IMG/VR virus record: IMGVR_UViG_3300048999_000167 | Location: 1-21,289 of that record | Length of the DNA stretch: 21,289 bases | Strand: one strand, 5' to 3' | Source: a virus | Shown: positions 15,709 through 21,234 of the stretch, piece after piece | Numbering within the stretch: the first letter of the stretch is position 1 | Layout: each line of letters begins with the position of its first letter | Position numbers and translations under genes: made by a program | Notes under the pieces: model-generated | The model's input: the letters and a program-made list of their open reading frames with translations, nothing else | Databases searched by the model: none | What the model was told of the DNA's origin: nothing

Positions 15709-15726
15709 TGTTATGGTTGTGACAAC
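15709..15726 (+). promoter_or_regulatory. Extended -10 promoter with inverted repeat
   Basis: TGT-TATGGT (15709-15717) reads as an extended -10 element, and the inverted repeat GTTGT-G-ACAAC (15716-15726) overlaps its 3' end where transcription would start. A similar repeat overlaps the -10 box at 20587-20600, and both are followed by the same CGACGGAGACC leader. A consensus TTGACA at 15671-15676 is too far upstream to pair with this -10. Confidence 0.5.
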
Positions 15727-15755
15727 ATCGATCACGCACCGACGGAGACCAACCC

Positions 15756-15878
15756 ATGGAGACCCTGCTCCGCTTGGGCCGTCTGGCCCGCCTCATCCAC
15801 GCCCGCATCAACCCCCCGCACGCCATCGGATGGTGCTACAACTGCCACACCTGGACACCCTGCCCCTGCAGCAGCTGA
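15756..15878 (+). CDS. 40-aa Cys-rich peptide
   Basis: ATG 15756 with GGAG 8 nt upstream inside the leader element GACGGAGACC. The N-terminal half is a basic amphipathic helix (LLRLGRLARLIHARI); the C-terminal half holds WCYNCHTWTPCPC, that is CxxC plus CxC with a histidine, suitable for zinc binding. A promoter-like element lies upstream and a terminator hairpin starts 14 nt after the stop, so it is an independent small transcription unit. Function unknown. Confidence 0.6.
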   Translation: METLLRLGRLARLIHARINPPHAIGWCYNCHTWTPCPCSS

Positions 15879-15891
15879 ACCCGCACCACCC

Positions 15892-15925
15892 GATGCCCCC
15901 GGGCCGCCCCACGGCCGGGGGCATC
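15892..15925. terminator. Bidirectional GC hairpin
   Basis: Perfect 11-bp stem (15892-15902 with 15915-15925), 12-nt loop, between the converging ends of the 40-aa gene (plus) and the 199-aa gene (minus). No T-run on the plus strand. Confidence 0.7.
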
Positions 15926-15953
15926 GTGCATCCCGTACGACGCCGCGCCCCGG

Positions 15954-16553
15954 TCAGGGTCGGAACGGGTTCCCGAGCTCGCCCCGCACGAACGCCCGGA
16001 CGATCCCGGCCACCTCGGACGCACCGGCCTTCGTCGCCGGAGCCACGATCTCCATCACGGACGCGCCGTCGGCGTCGAACGAGAACATCCACCCCGAATC
16101 GATGTACGCGCCGACCATGACGTTCGCGTCCCCGTAGAAGCCGCCCCGTGGGGTGTTCGGGCCGCGCTCGATGACGACGGAAGCAGGGCCGGGCCCCCGC
16201 TTGGCCGTGAGCCCGAGTTCGTCCGACGTCACCGCCTCCAGCAGATCCCGCGCCATGGCGAACAGCTCCTCAGGTGTGCGCTCCTTGGCCGGGCGTTCGT
16301 ACTGGCGCGCCACCACCTCCAGCGCGCCGCCCGCCAGAGTGCCACTCCATGACCATGCGGACCGGGCGACGCCGTGCTCCTCGCCCGTGGCCCACAACGC
16401 GGTGAGCAGTTGCGCGGCATGCTCGAAGACGCTCGGCGCGTACAGGACACGCAACCCGGCGGCGGACTTCTCGACAGCCTTGTACGCCTCGCTGCTGTAC
16501 GGGGGCGGTCCGGCGCCGTCGACGACGGCTGCGGTCGTGGTGGGGTCGATCAT
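15954..16553 (-). CDS. Hypothetical protein, 199 aa
   Basis: ATG 16553 is chosen because GAAGGGA lies about 7 nt upstream; the frame extends further to 16595 without a ribosome site. The N-terminus is low-complexity (TTTAAVVDGAGPPPYSS), followed by helices (AYKAVEKSAAGLRVLYAPSVFEHAAQLLTALWATGEEHG), a middle helix (RTPEELFAMARDLLEAV) and a beta-rich C-terminus (ASVVIERGPNT, NVMVGAYIDSGWMFSFDADG). It looks soluble, with no signal peptide, membrane helix or recognised motif. Codon pattern and the ribosome site support expression. Function not recognised. Confidence 0.7.
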   Translation of the reverse strand: MIDPTTTAAVVDGAGPPPYSSEAYKAVEKSAAGLRVLYAPSVFEHAAQLLTALWATGEEHGVARSAWSWSGTLAGGALEVVARQYERPAKERTPEELFAMARDLLEAVTSDELGLTAKRGPGPASVVIERGPNTPRGGFYGDANVMVGAYIDSGWMFSFDADGASVMEIVAPATKAGASEVAGIVRAFVRGELGNPFRP

Positions 16554-16668
16554 GGTGTTCCCTTCCGTGGTCGGCCCGCACGGGCCTGGATCCATCCGTA
16601 CACCACCCGATGCCGTCTGTGGGCGGGGTCGACCGTGATGTACGGCGTTCGTGATCGTTGGTCACGGT

Positions 16669-16911
16669 ATGGACCACGCAGGGACGGGACGCCGTCGCAA
16701 ACCACCAGAACCGATCGACTACGGCTGCACGTGCGGCCAGCACGACGAACGCGAGATGTGGCCAGCATGCCGCCACCAGAAACCGGCGCTCGGTCGGCAC
16801 CGGCGGCCGCGGTTGGACGACCCGCCACCGGACGGCGTGGTTTCGCTGCACGAGGCCCGCCTGCTGCGGGACATCCGCCGGGCCACCGGCGAGATCCCCG
16901 TCCCTCACTGA
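16669..16911 (+). CDS. 80-aa Cys/His-rich protein
   Basis: ATG 16669; GTG 16651 is an in-frame alternative and neither has a clear ribosome site. The N-terminal half contains YGCTCGQHDEREMWPACRHQ, a CxC-x2-H-x8-C-x-H arrangement that could hold one zinc ion. The C-terminal half (GVVSLHEARLLRDIRRATGE) is helical and Arg-rich. The overall look is that of a small nucleic-acid- or protein-binding phage accessory factor; this is inference. It sits alone on the plus strand between two minus-strand gene groups. Confidence 0.55.
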   Translation: MDHAGTGRRRKPPEPIDYGCTCGQHDEREMWPACRHQKPALGRHRRPRLDDPPPDGVVSLHEARLLRDIRRATGEIPVPH

Positions 16912-17052
16912 TCGCGCACCGCCGTATGCTGTGCGTCACGGTCTCCGGCCGGTCCGCGACAGCCTCGCGGGCGTACGCTCGGCCGGCTGGAGACCGAGGC
17001 CGGGAGCGGTCAGCGCACGGCGGGCGACGTCGACGAGGCTGATCACCCCTGT

Positions 17053-17127
17053 TGGCGGCCAAGGATCCAGGAGTCGCGCTGCAGAGCCCCAGGATCCTGG
17101 CTACGGGTTCGAGTCCCGTGCCGCCCC
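17053..17127 (+). tRNA. tRNA-like element, probably degenerate or a 3'-end fragment
   Basis: A perfect T-arm is present: stem ACGGG/CCCGT at 17103-17107 and 17115-17119, with loop TTCGAGT. It is followed by GCCGCCC, whose first six bases pair with GGCGGC at 17054-17059. The overall length of about 74 nt is right for a tRNA. However, position 1 would be a U-C mismatch, no 5-bp anticodon stem with a U33-containing 7-nt loop can be drawn, the D-arm is poor, and CCA is not encoded. The middle holds a 12-bp palindrome (CCAGGATCCTGG, 17089-17100). It may be a decayed phage tRNA, a tRNA-mimic RNA, or the 3' end of a host tRNA kept as an attachment site; no integrase is seen nearby. Confidence 0.35.
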
Positions 17128-17141
17128 CGGCCGCATCTCGT

Positions 17142-17188
17142 ACGTCGACGGCCCCGCACCCGGGGATTGGGTGCGGGGCCGTCGACGT
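17142..17188. terminator. Very long perfect terminator hairpin
   Basis: A 20-bp perfect stem (17142-17161 with 17169-17188) and a 7-nt loop, 6 nt beyond the stop of the minus-strand 92-aa gene and just after the plus-strand tRNA-like element. It can work in both directions as a shared terminator. Confidence 0.85.
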
Positions 17189-17194
17189 TGAGAG

Positions 17195-17473
17195 TCAACC
17201 CCTTGAGGCGGCGCCGTCCACCCGCTGGCCCGCCCGACACGCGTGCGCCCGCCTCACGGCCTCATACGCCTCGGGCGCCACCATCCCCACCGACGCCCCG
17301 AACCGGCGCGCCTGGCCCTCGGTGACCGCAACGACGACCGTGCTCCCGTTGCCGTCCAGCGCGGGGATACGGAACGCCACAGGGTCCGGCCACGCCGGAC
17401 GGAACTCTTCCTGCAACACGACCGTCGGCCGCGCCCGTTCGGCACGCCGCTTGGCCCGCTTCCTGGCATTCAT
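17195..17473 (-). CDS. Hypothetical basic protein, 92 aa
   Basis: ATG 17473 overlaps the upstream stop as ATGA, which supports this start over the longer frame to 17629. The N-terminus is strongly basic (MNARKRAKRRAERARPT), followed by two strands (RIPALDGNGSTVVVAVTEGQA) and a helix (APEAYEAVRRAHACR). The basic tail suggests nucleic-acid contact. Second gene of a two-gene leaderless-type operon ending in the 17142-17188 hairpin. Function unknown. Confidence 0.65.
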   Translation of the reverse strand: MNARKRAKRRAERARPTVVLQEEFRPAWPDPVAFRIPALDGNGSTVVVAVTEGQARRFGASVGMVAPEAYEAVRRAHACRAGQRVDGAASRG

Positions 17474-17676
17474 TCCCACACCACCCGCATCCCTCCACCT
17501 TCGATAAGAAGGCTTGCCAGCGCCTTGGCGTCTTCGATTCCCAGGATGACGGGTGCCGACGTGTAGGCGTGGCACCGGCCGCAGTACCCGTGCTCGATGT
17601 CGCCCGGGTGGTACGAGGTCGCCCCGCATTCGGGGCAGGTGATCGACGGGTGTTCCGTACGCCGTCCAGCGGTCAT
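17470..17676 (-). CDS. 68-aa zinc-ribbon protein
   Basis: ATG 17676. Residues ~14-36 contain CPECGATSYHPGDIEHGYCGRC, a CxxC-x15-CxxC zinc ribbon, followed by a helix (IEDAKALASLLIEG). Zinc ribbons of this size commonly bind nucleic acid or partner proteins. No Shine-Dalgarno sequence is present; the -10-like TAGCGT ends 6 nt before the ATG, so the transcript may be leaderless. The stop overlaps the next start (ATGA). Confidence 0.75.
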   Translation of the reverse strand: MTAGRRTEHPSITCPECGATSYHPGDIEHGYCGRCHAYTSAPVILGIEDAKALASLLIEGGGMRVVWE

Positions 17677-17682
17677 GCGGGC

Positions 17683-17688
17683 ACGCTA
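17683..17688 (-). promoter_or_regulatory. -10 box, leaderless start of zinc-ribbon gene
   Basis: TAGCGT on the minus strand, 6 nt from ATG 17676, within GATAGCGTGCCCGCATG. Closely similar boxes precede the genes at 18058 (minus) and 18181 (plus). The -35 region is weak. Confidence 0.5.
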
Positions 17689-17722
17689 TCTCTCCCGGAT
17701 CCTCCAGGGGTGGCGGGGGCGT

Positions 17723-18058
17723 TCAGTCGGCCGCAGCGGGCCACAGCATCAACCCGTGCAGCGGGGGCGCCGGTTCGAACGAGGCGCCTTCCTGCCCGGC
17801 CATGACCCCGTGCGAGCCGGTCACCGTCCAGCGGATCGAGATGTCCCGCATCCGCAGCCACGAGTCGACGTCGCCCACCAGGCGTAGCGCGGTCATCTCC
17901 TGCTGCATCAACAACTTCATGCCGTACGGGGCGACGCCCACCATGCGTTCCGCCTGCGCGTTGTCCAGCCGTACGCGCATGGCGCACATCTCCACCGCTC
18001 CAAGGGCGCTGAACGCCTCCAGAACGGCCTGGCCATCGATGTGGTCGTCATCGTTCAC
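17723..18058 (-). CDS. Hypothetical protein, 111 aa
   Basis: GTG 18058. The N-terminus is acidic (NDDDHIDGQAVLEAFSALG), followed by a helix with methionines (VEMCAMRVRLDNAQAERMVG), a segment MKLLMQQEMTALRLVGDVDSW and a beta-rich tail (ISIRWTVTGSHGVM). Sequence complexity is natural and there is no signal peptide. A TAACGT box 6 nt upstream and absence of a Shine-Dalgarno sequence suggest leaderless translation. Function not recognised. Confidence 0.7.
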   Translation of the reverse strand: MNDDDHIDGQAVLEAFSALGAVEMCAMRVRLDNAQAERMVGVAPYGMKLLMQQEMTALRLVGDVDSWLRMRDISIRWTVTGSHGVMAGQEGASFEPAPPLHGLMLWPAAAD

Positions 18059-18064
18059 GCGGTC

Positions 18065-18070
18065 ACGTTA
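18065..18070 (-). promoter_or_regulatory. -10 box, leaderless start of 111-aa gene
   Basis: TAACGT on the minus strand, 6 nt from GTG 18058, in GATAACGTGACCGCGTG. It is divergent from, and about 100 bp away from, the similar box in front of the plus-strand gene at 18181. Confidence 0.5.
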
Positions 18071-18168
18071 TCGGCCGTCAGGCGGTGCGGAGAAGCCGCG
18101 GGCGAAGGGCGCCGGGCTGCGTCTGGCGCGAACGCGGGATCGAGGCCGGCCGAGACGTCGTGCCCGGA

Positions 18169-18174
18169 TAGCCT
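18169..18174 (+). promoter_or_regulatory. -10 box, leaderless start of 76-aa gene
   Basis: TAGCCT on the plus strand, 6 nt from ATG 18181, in GATAGCCTGCCGTCATG. It matches the boxes before 17676 and 18058 in sequence and spacing. Confidence 0.5.
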
Positions 18175-18180
18175 GCCGTC

Positions 18181-18411
18181 ATGCCCGCACGCCCACGCCT
18201 TACGACCGTCGCCTGTGCCCACTGTGCCGCCACCGTCGACCGACCGCCAGACTGCGAATGGTCACCACTCTGGGCCGCTGGGTGGCGGTGGATCGGCACA
18301 CAGAACTTGTTCTCCTGCCCCGACTGCCCGCCGGTCATCGTGGTGGACGCCGACGGCCGCCACCGGCGCGGCCCCGGCGGCGTGGTGCGGATCGTGGCCA
18401 CGGGCCAGTAG
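18181..18411 (+). CDS. 76-aa Cys-pair protein
   Basis: ATG 18181 without a Shine-Dalgarno sequence but with a -10-like box 6 nt upstream. CAHC at residues 12-15 and CPDC at 46-49, separated by a Trp-rich segment (CEWSPLWAAGWRWIG), form a plausible treble-clef or zinc-ribbon type site. The C-terminus is basic (DADGRHRRGPGG). The product resembles the zinc-finger mini-proteins common in actinophage accessory regions; exact function is unknown. It is followed by two tandem hairpins. Confidence 0.65.
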   Translation: MPARPRLTTVACAHCAATVDRPPDCEWSPLWAAGWRWIGTQNLFSCPDCPPVIVVDADGRHRRGPGGVVRIVATGQ

Positions 18412-18439
18412 GTCGGCGCAAGCTGCCTGTCGGGGCTCT

Positions 18440-18477
18440 CCCGGCAATCCGCCGGGCCGTCGCGGCAATCCGCCGCG
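18440..18477. repeat. Twin hairpins with identical AATCC loops
   Basis: CCCGGC-AATCC-GCCGGG (18440-18456) and CGCGGC-AATCC-GCCGCG (18461-18477), two perfect 6-bp stems with the same 5-nt loop, 21 nt apart. They follow the 76-aa gene by about 30 nt and have no T-run. They could terminate, stabilise the mRNA end, or be bound by a protein that reads the loop. Confidence 0.7.
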
Positions 18478-18600
18478 GGGAAGAGACCTGCACTCCTTCC
18501 CCGTGCACGCCACCAGGCTACCGGCGCACCGGAGGCAACCCGGGGGCGCATGTGGCGCGTACATGATCCAGGCGGTGTGTCGTCGGGAAGGTGCCCGGCC

Positions 18601-18921
18601 ATGATCCGAACCACACGGCGCCTTGTCGCCGCCGCCATCCTGTGTGCCGCCGCCGTCATCGGCGCCGGACCCGCCTACGCCTACGACGGGATCACCGTCG
18701 GACAGGCCATTGCCGAGGCGCCCGCAGGTTACGTGCTCGCCGTTTGCCCTGACTCCGATTCGACGGGCGATCGCTGCATCATCGTCCCCGCCTCCACTGA
18801 CCCCACTCTTCCGCTATCCCAGGTGGCCGAACAGGGTGTGGCCGCGTACTGCAAGACCACCGACGCGGGCCCCCTCGCGGTGGGTGTCCCCTGCATTCCC
18901 ATCCCAACTCCCGAGCCGTAA
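18601..18921 (+). CDS. Small secreted protein with signal peptide
   Basis: 106 aa; ATG 18601 with GGGAAGG about 9 nt upstream. Residues 1-27 are a clear Sec signal: basic MIRTTRR, hydrophobic LVAAAILCAAAVIGAG, cleavage after AYA. The mature protein holds four cysteines (AVCPD, GDRCI, AYCKT, GVPCI) that can form two disulfides outside the cell. No known domain is recognised. It is the plus-strand gene facing the terminase end, and a bidirectional hairpin lies between. Possible roles (inferred) include exclusion of other phages or a lysogenic-conversion factor. Confidence 0.75.
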   Translation: MIRTTRRLVAAAILCAAAVIGAGPAYAYDGITVGQAIAEAPAGYVLAVCPDSDSTGDRCIIVPASTDPTLPLSQVAEQGVAAYCKTTDAGPLAVGVPCIPIPTPEP

Positions 18922-18948
18922 CGTCGCGTTCCGGCGAGATCGACCCGA

Positions 18949-19040
18949 CCCGCCGGACGGCGCCTGCTGCGCCGGTCCATCAGCCTCACCGCCGGCCGAG
19001 GCTGATGGACCCGAGCCCGCCGGACGGCGCCTGCTGCGCC
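18949..19040. repeat. 25-bp direct repeat around the terminase stop
   Basis: An identical 25-base sequence occupies 18949-18973 and 19016-19040, 67 bp apart. The right copy encodes part of the terminase C-terminus; the left copy lies beyond its stop. Between them is the 14-bp hairpin at 18974-19011. This looks like a duplicated gene end. Confidence 0.85.
18974..19011. terminator. Hairpin spanning the terminase stop codon
   Basis: Perfect 14-bp stem (18974-18987 with 18998-19011) and a 10-nt loop. The terminase stop codon (18986-18988) lies in it. It sits at the convergence of the terminase (minus) and the 106-aa secreted-protein gene (plus) and can serve both. Confidence 0.75.
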
Positions 19041-20542
19041 TGGCCCGCGGCCTGGGAGATGGACACCCCGGCGGCGTTGCCGATGTGCTGGTCGCTGCCG
19101 GGGAGCTGGAGCAGGCCGTACACGAGGTACACGGAGGCGTCCAGGCGGCCGGGGGAGTCGGGGACGCCGGGCTGGTAGGTCTCCCACTCGTCTTCGAGCT
19201 CGGTCATGTGCGACCAGGTGCGCACCCGGTCTTCGAGCCAGGCCTGTGCGATCGGCTCGGCGCGGATGAACTTGCCGGTCTTGGCGGTTTTGGGCTCGAT
19301 CCACGGCTTGAGCGCGTGCTTGTCGATGACACCTTCGCGCTGGAGTTGGTCCCATGCACCGGCGATCGGGATGAGCGAGAGGTCGCCGCCGAAGTTCTTC
19401 TCGACGTAGATGACGGTGGCGCCGGTCTCGTACGCGAGGATGCACGCCTTGCGGGCCCACTCGGTCGACGGCATGACGCCCGAGCGGTCGTGGGTGAAGT
19501 AGACGCGCTGATCAGAGCCGAGGAATCCGGCGATGATCCCGGCTTCGTCCTTGCCGCCGCCGGACGGGTCCACGGCCACGGCCTTGCGGACGGGTTCGAC
19601 GATGTGCAGGAAGTACCGCTGGCCTTCGACCTGTGCCGCGGACAGCAGCGCACCCTCGCGGGGCTTGGGGTCGCCCTGGTAGAGCGATCCCCAGTCACGG
19701 ACGGTCGAGCCGGAGCGTTTGGTCTCCCAGTGTCTGCGCAACGCCGCGGTGTCGGCGTCGGCGAGCTTCGGGTGCGTGAGCGGGTCGCCGACCGCACGAC
19801 CTAGCGGGTCGTCCGGACTGGTCGCGAACGCTGGGAGATGCAGAACGTACCATTTGCCGCCTTCCGAGGCGCGGCCCTCTTGCGCGAGGAGACGGCCGGC
19901 GAGGTCTTTCTCGTGCCAGCGCGTGAGCACCAGAACGACGGGCGCGTCCGGCGACAGTCGGGACAGCATGGTCGACGACCACCAGTCCCACACGGCTTCG
20001 CGGAAGACCTTCGATTCGGCTTCCTTGCGGTCCTTGTGGGGGTCGTCGACGAGGCCGACGTTGCCGGGGAAGCCGGTGAGTGCGCCGCCGACACCGGCCG
20101 CGCGCATGCCGCCGCCGGTCGTGAGCGACCAGTCGTCGGAGGCTTGGTCGCCGGGTTGGAGCCGCATCTCGAATTTGTGGCCGTGTTCGCGCACGAGGTC
20201 GCGGACGCGTTTGGACTTCTTGACGGCGAGCGAGGCGGCGTACGAGCCGACCACGAGGCGGTCGCGGGGGTGCTTGGTCAGCCACCAGAACGGCATGTAC
20301 TCGGACACGAGTGTGGACTTGCCGACCTGGGGCGGGGTCATGACGAGGAGTCGTTCGACGGCGCCGGGGCCGAGGCAGGCGAGGGTTTTGCCGATGAGTC
20401 GGGTGTGGGCGCGGGCGTGGAAGTGGGTGGGGTCGAGGTAGCGGCCCATCATGGCCGGGTTCGAGAGCGCGGCGAGGCGTCGGCGTTCTTGCCAGAGGTC
20501 CTCGGTGGACATTTCGGCGTAGGCGATGGTGCGGTCCGTCAT
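18986..20542 (-). CDS. terL: Terminase large subunit
   Basis: 518 aa, ATG 20542 with a G-rich ribosome site 7 nt upstream. ATPase half: Walker A-type TPPQVGKST (69-77), Walker B GLVDDP (163-168) and coupling motif LTRWHE (206-211). Nuclease half (RNase H-like): AVDPSGGG with D325, YVEKNFGG with E381 and RLDASVYL with D468. Length and motif order match complete large terminases. The enzyme powers DNA translocation through the portal and cuts the concatemer. No small terminase subunit is recognisable within the window. The C-terminal ~35 residues are Gln/Ala/Gly-rich, and their coding DNA is partly duplicated after the stop. It is transcribed away from the small plus-strand genes at the right end. 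Confidence 0.93.
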   Translation of the reverse strand: MTDRTIAYAEMSTEDLWQERRRLAALSNPAMMGRYLDPTHFHARAHTRLIGKTLACLGPGAVERLLVMTPPQVGKSTLVSEYMPFWWLTKHPRDRLVVGSYAASLAVKKSKRVRDLVREHGHKFEMRLQPGDQASDDWSLTTGGGMRAAGVGGALTGFPGNVGLVDDPHKDRKEAESKVFREAVWDWWSSTMLSRLSPDAPVVLVLTRWHEKDLAGRLLAQEGRASEGGKWYVLHLPAFATSPDDPLGRAVGDPLTHPKLADADTAALRRHWETKRSGSTVRDWGSLYQGDPKPREGALLSAAQVEGQRYFLHIVEPVRKAVAVDPSGGGKDEAGIIAGFLGSDQRVYFTHDRSGVMPSTEWARKACILAYETGATVIYVEKNFGGDLSLIPIAGAWDQLQREGVIDKHALKPWIEPKTAKTGKFIRAEPIAQAWLEDRVRTWSHMTELEDEWETYQPGVPDSPGRLDASVYLVYGLLQLPGSDQHIGNAAGVSISQAAGQAQQAPSGGLGSISLGRR

Positions 20543-20558
20543 GCCGACACCCCCCGAC

Positions 20559-20600
20559 TTGACACATGAGGCGACAGTGAATTAGAGTTGTGCACACAAC
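20559..20600 (+). promoter_or_regulatory. Sigma70-like promoter with inverted-repeat operator
   Basis: TTGACA (20559-20564), 18-nt spacer, TAGAGT (20583-20588). The inverted repeat GTTGTG-CA-CACAAC (20587-20600) covers the expected start site, so a bound regulator would block initiation. It drives the small genes at 20630 and beyond and lies close to the terminase start on the other strand. Confidence 0.7.
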
Positions 20601-20629
20601 GACGGAGACCGCACCACCCGGAGGACACC

Positions 20630-20836
20630 ATGATCGCCATCAACACCACGAAGACCGCCTGCGCCACCGGCTCCTGCGCCCACACCGCGAACGTCCTCAC
20701 GGTCATGACCACCGGCGCCGTCTTCACCTTCCGCACCCGCGCCCTGTGCACCGGCTGCGCCGACATCGTCGCGACCGCCGCCGCCCACGCCGGAGCCGTC
20801 TTCCAGGCCGCCCCCCTGGCCACCGTGGCGGCCTGA
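20630..20836 (+). CDS. 68-aa Cys-rich protein
   Basis: ATG 20630 with CGGAGGA 5-6 nt upstream. The sequence has ACATGSCAHT and ALCTGCADI, two cysteine pairs about 27 residues apart that could bind zinc, within a Thr/Ala-rich protein ending in a helix (ATAAAHAGAVFQAA). First gene after the promoter at 20559-20600; a 10-bp hairpin follows 10 nt after its stop. Function unknown. Confidence 0.75.
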   Translation: MIAINTTKTACATGSCAHTANVLTVMTTGAVFTFRTRALCTGCADIVATAAAHAGAVFQAAPLATVAA

Positions 20837-20846
20837 CCCACGTCAC

Positions 20847-20870
20847 GCCCCCGGCCGGTGGGCCGGGGGC
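20847..20870. terminator. GC hairpin between small genes
   Basis: 10-bp perfect stem (20847-20856 with 20861-20870), 4-nt loop GGTG, no T-run. It may attenuate rather than stop transcription into the next gene, for which no separate promoter is evident. Confidence 0.65.
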
Positions 20871-20907
20871 AACCCACGCCGCCCACACCGACCACAAGGA
20901 ACACCCC

Positions 20908-21162
20908 ATGGACGCCCCCGTCTTCACCCTCAGCCCCTACGCCCGCGGACTCGTCGGCGAACTGAGCGCGACCACCCTCTTCCTCCTCGCCGAGGCCTAC
21001 CCGAACGACCTGGACACGGCCCTCAACGCCGCCGTCGCCGCCGGTCTCACCACCACGACGGAGATCGCCACGTTCGCCCCGGTCACGCTGTGCCGCTACC
21101 GCAGGAACCTGCCCGAGCACACCTGCATGACCCTCGAAGACCGCGCCCCCCGCAGGCGCTGA
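20908..21162 (+). CDS. Hypothetical protein, 84 aa
   Basis: ATG 20908 with AAGGA about 7 nt upstream; the frame is open further upstream, but this start has the ribosome site. The product is mostly helical (GELSATTLFLLAEAYPND, DTALNAAVAAGLTTTTEIA) with two cysteines (TLCRY and HTCMT) and a basic C-terminus. No recognised domain. It is the second member of the small plus-strand gene series and is followed by another GC hairpin. Confidence 0.7.
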   Translation: MDAPVFTLSPYARGLVGELSATTLFLLAEAYPNDLDTALNAAVAAGLTTTTEIATFAPVTLCRYRRNLPEHTCMTLEDRAPRRR

Positions 21163-21172
21163 TCCACCGCAA

Positions 21173-21195
21173 CCCCGCCGGTCGACCCGGCGGGG
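21173..21195. terminator. GC hairpin after the 84-aa gene
   Basis: 9-bp perfect stem (21173-21181 with 21187-21195) and 5-nt loop TCGAC. Same gene-hairpin-leader order as at 20847-20870. Confidence 0.65.
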
Positions 21196-21234
21196 CGCAC
21201 CCCATCGACAGAGACCAACCCGAAGGAACGCCCC

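Larger units (their letters stand above)
16912..17194. other. Non-coding stretch with tRNA-like element and long hairpin
   Basis: No supported gene. A TATGCT box at 16925-16930 could be a -10 element for a plus-strand RNA. The stretch holds a tRNA-like element (17053-17127) and a 20-bp terminator stem (17142-17188). A 38-codon frame starting at 16926 has no ribosome site and an Arg-rich, non-natural composition, so I do not call it. Confidence 0.5.

Noticed and set aside
16926-17042. 38-codon plus-strand ORF after TATGCT
   Set aside because: No ribosome site, Arg-rich random-looking product; the stretch is better read as non-coding.
17053-17127. A functional tRNA with a named amino acid
   Set aside because: No anticodon stem-loop could be folded with U33 and five base pairs, so isotype and function cannot be claimed.
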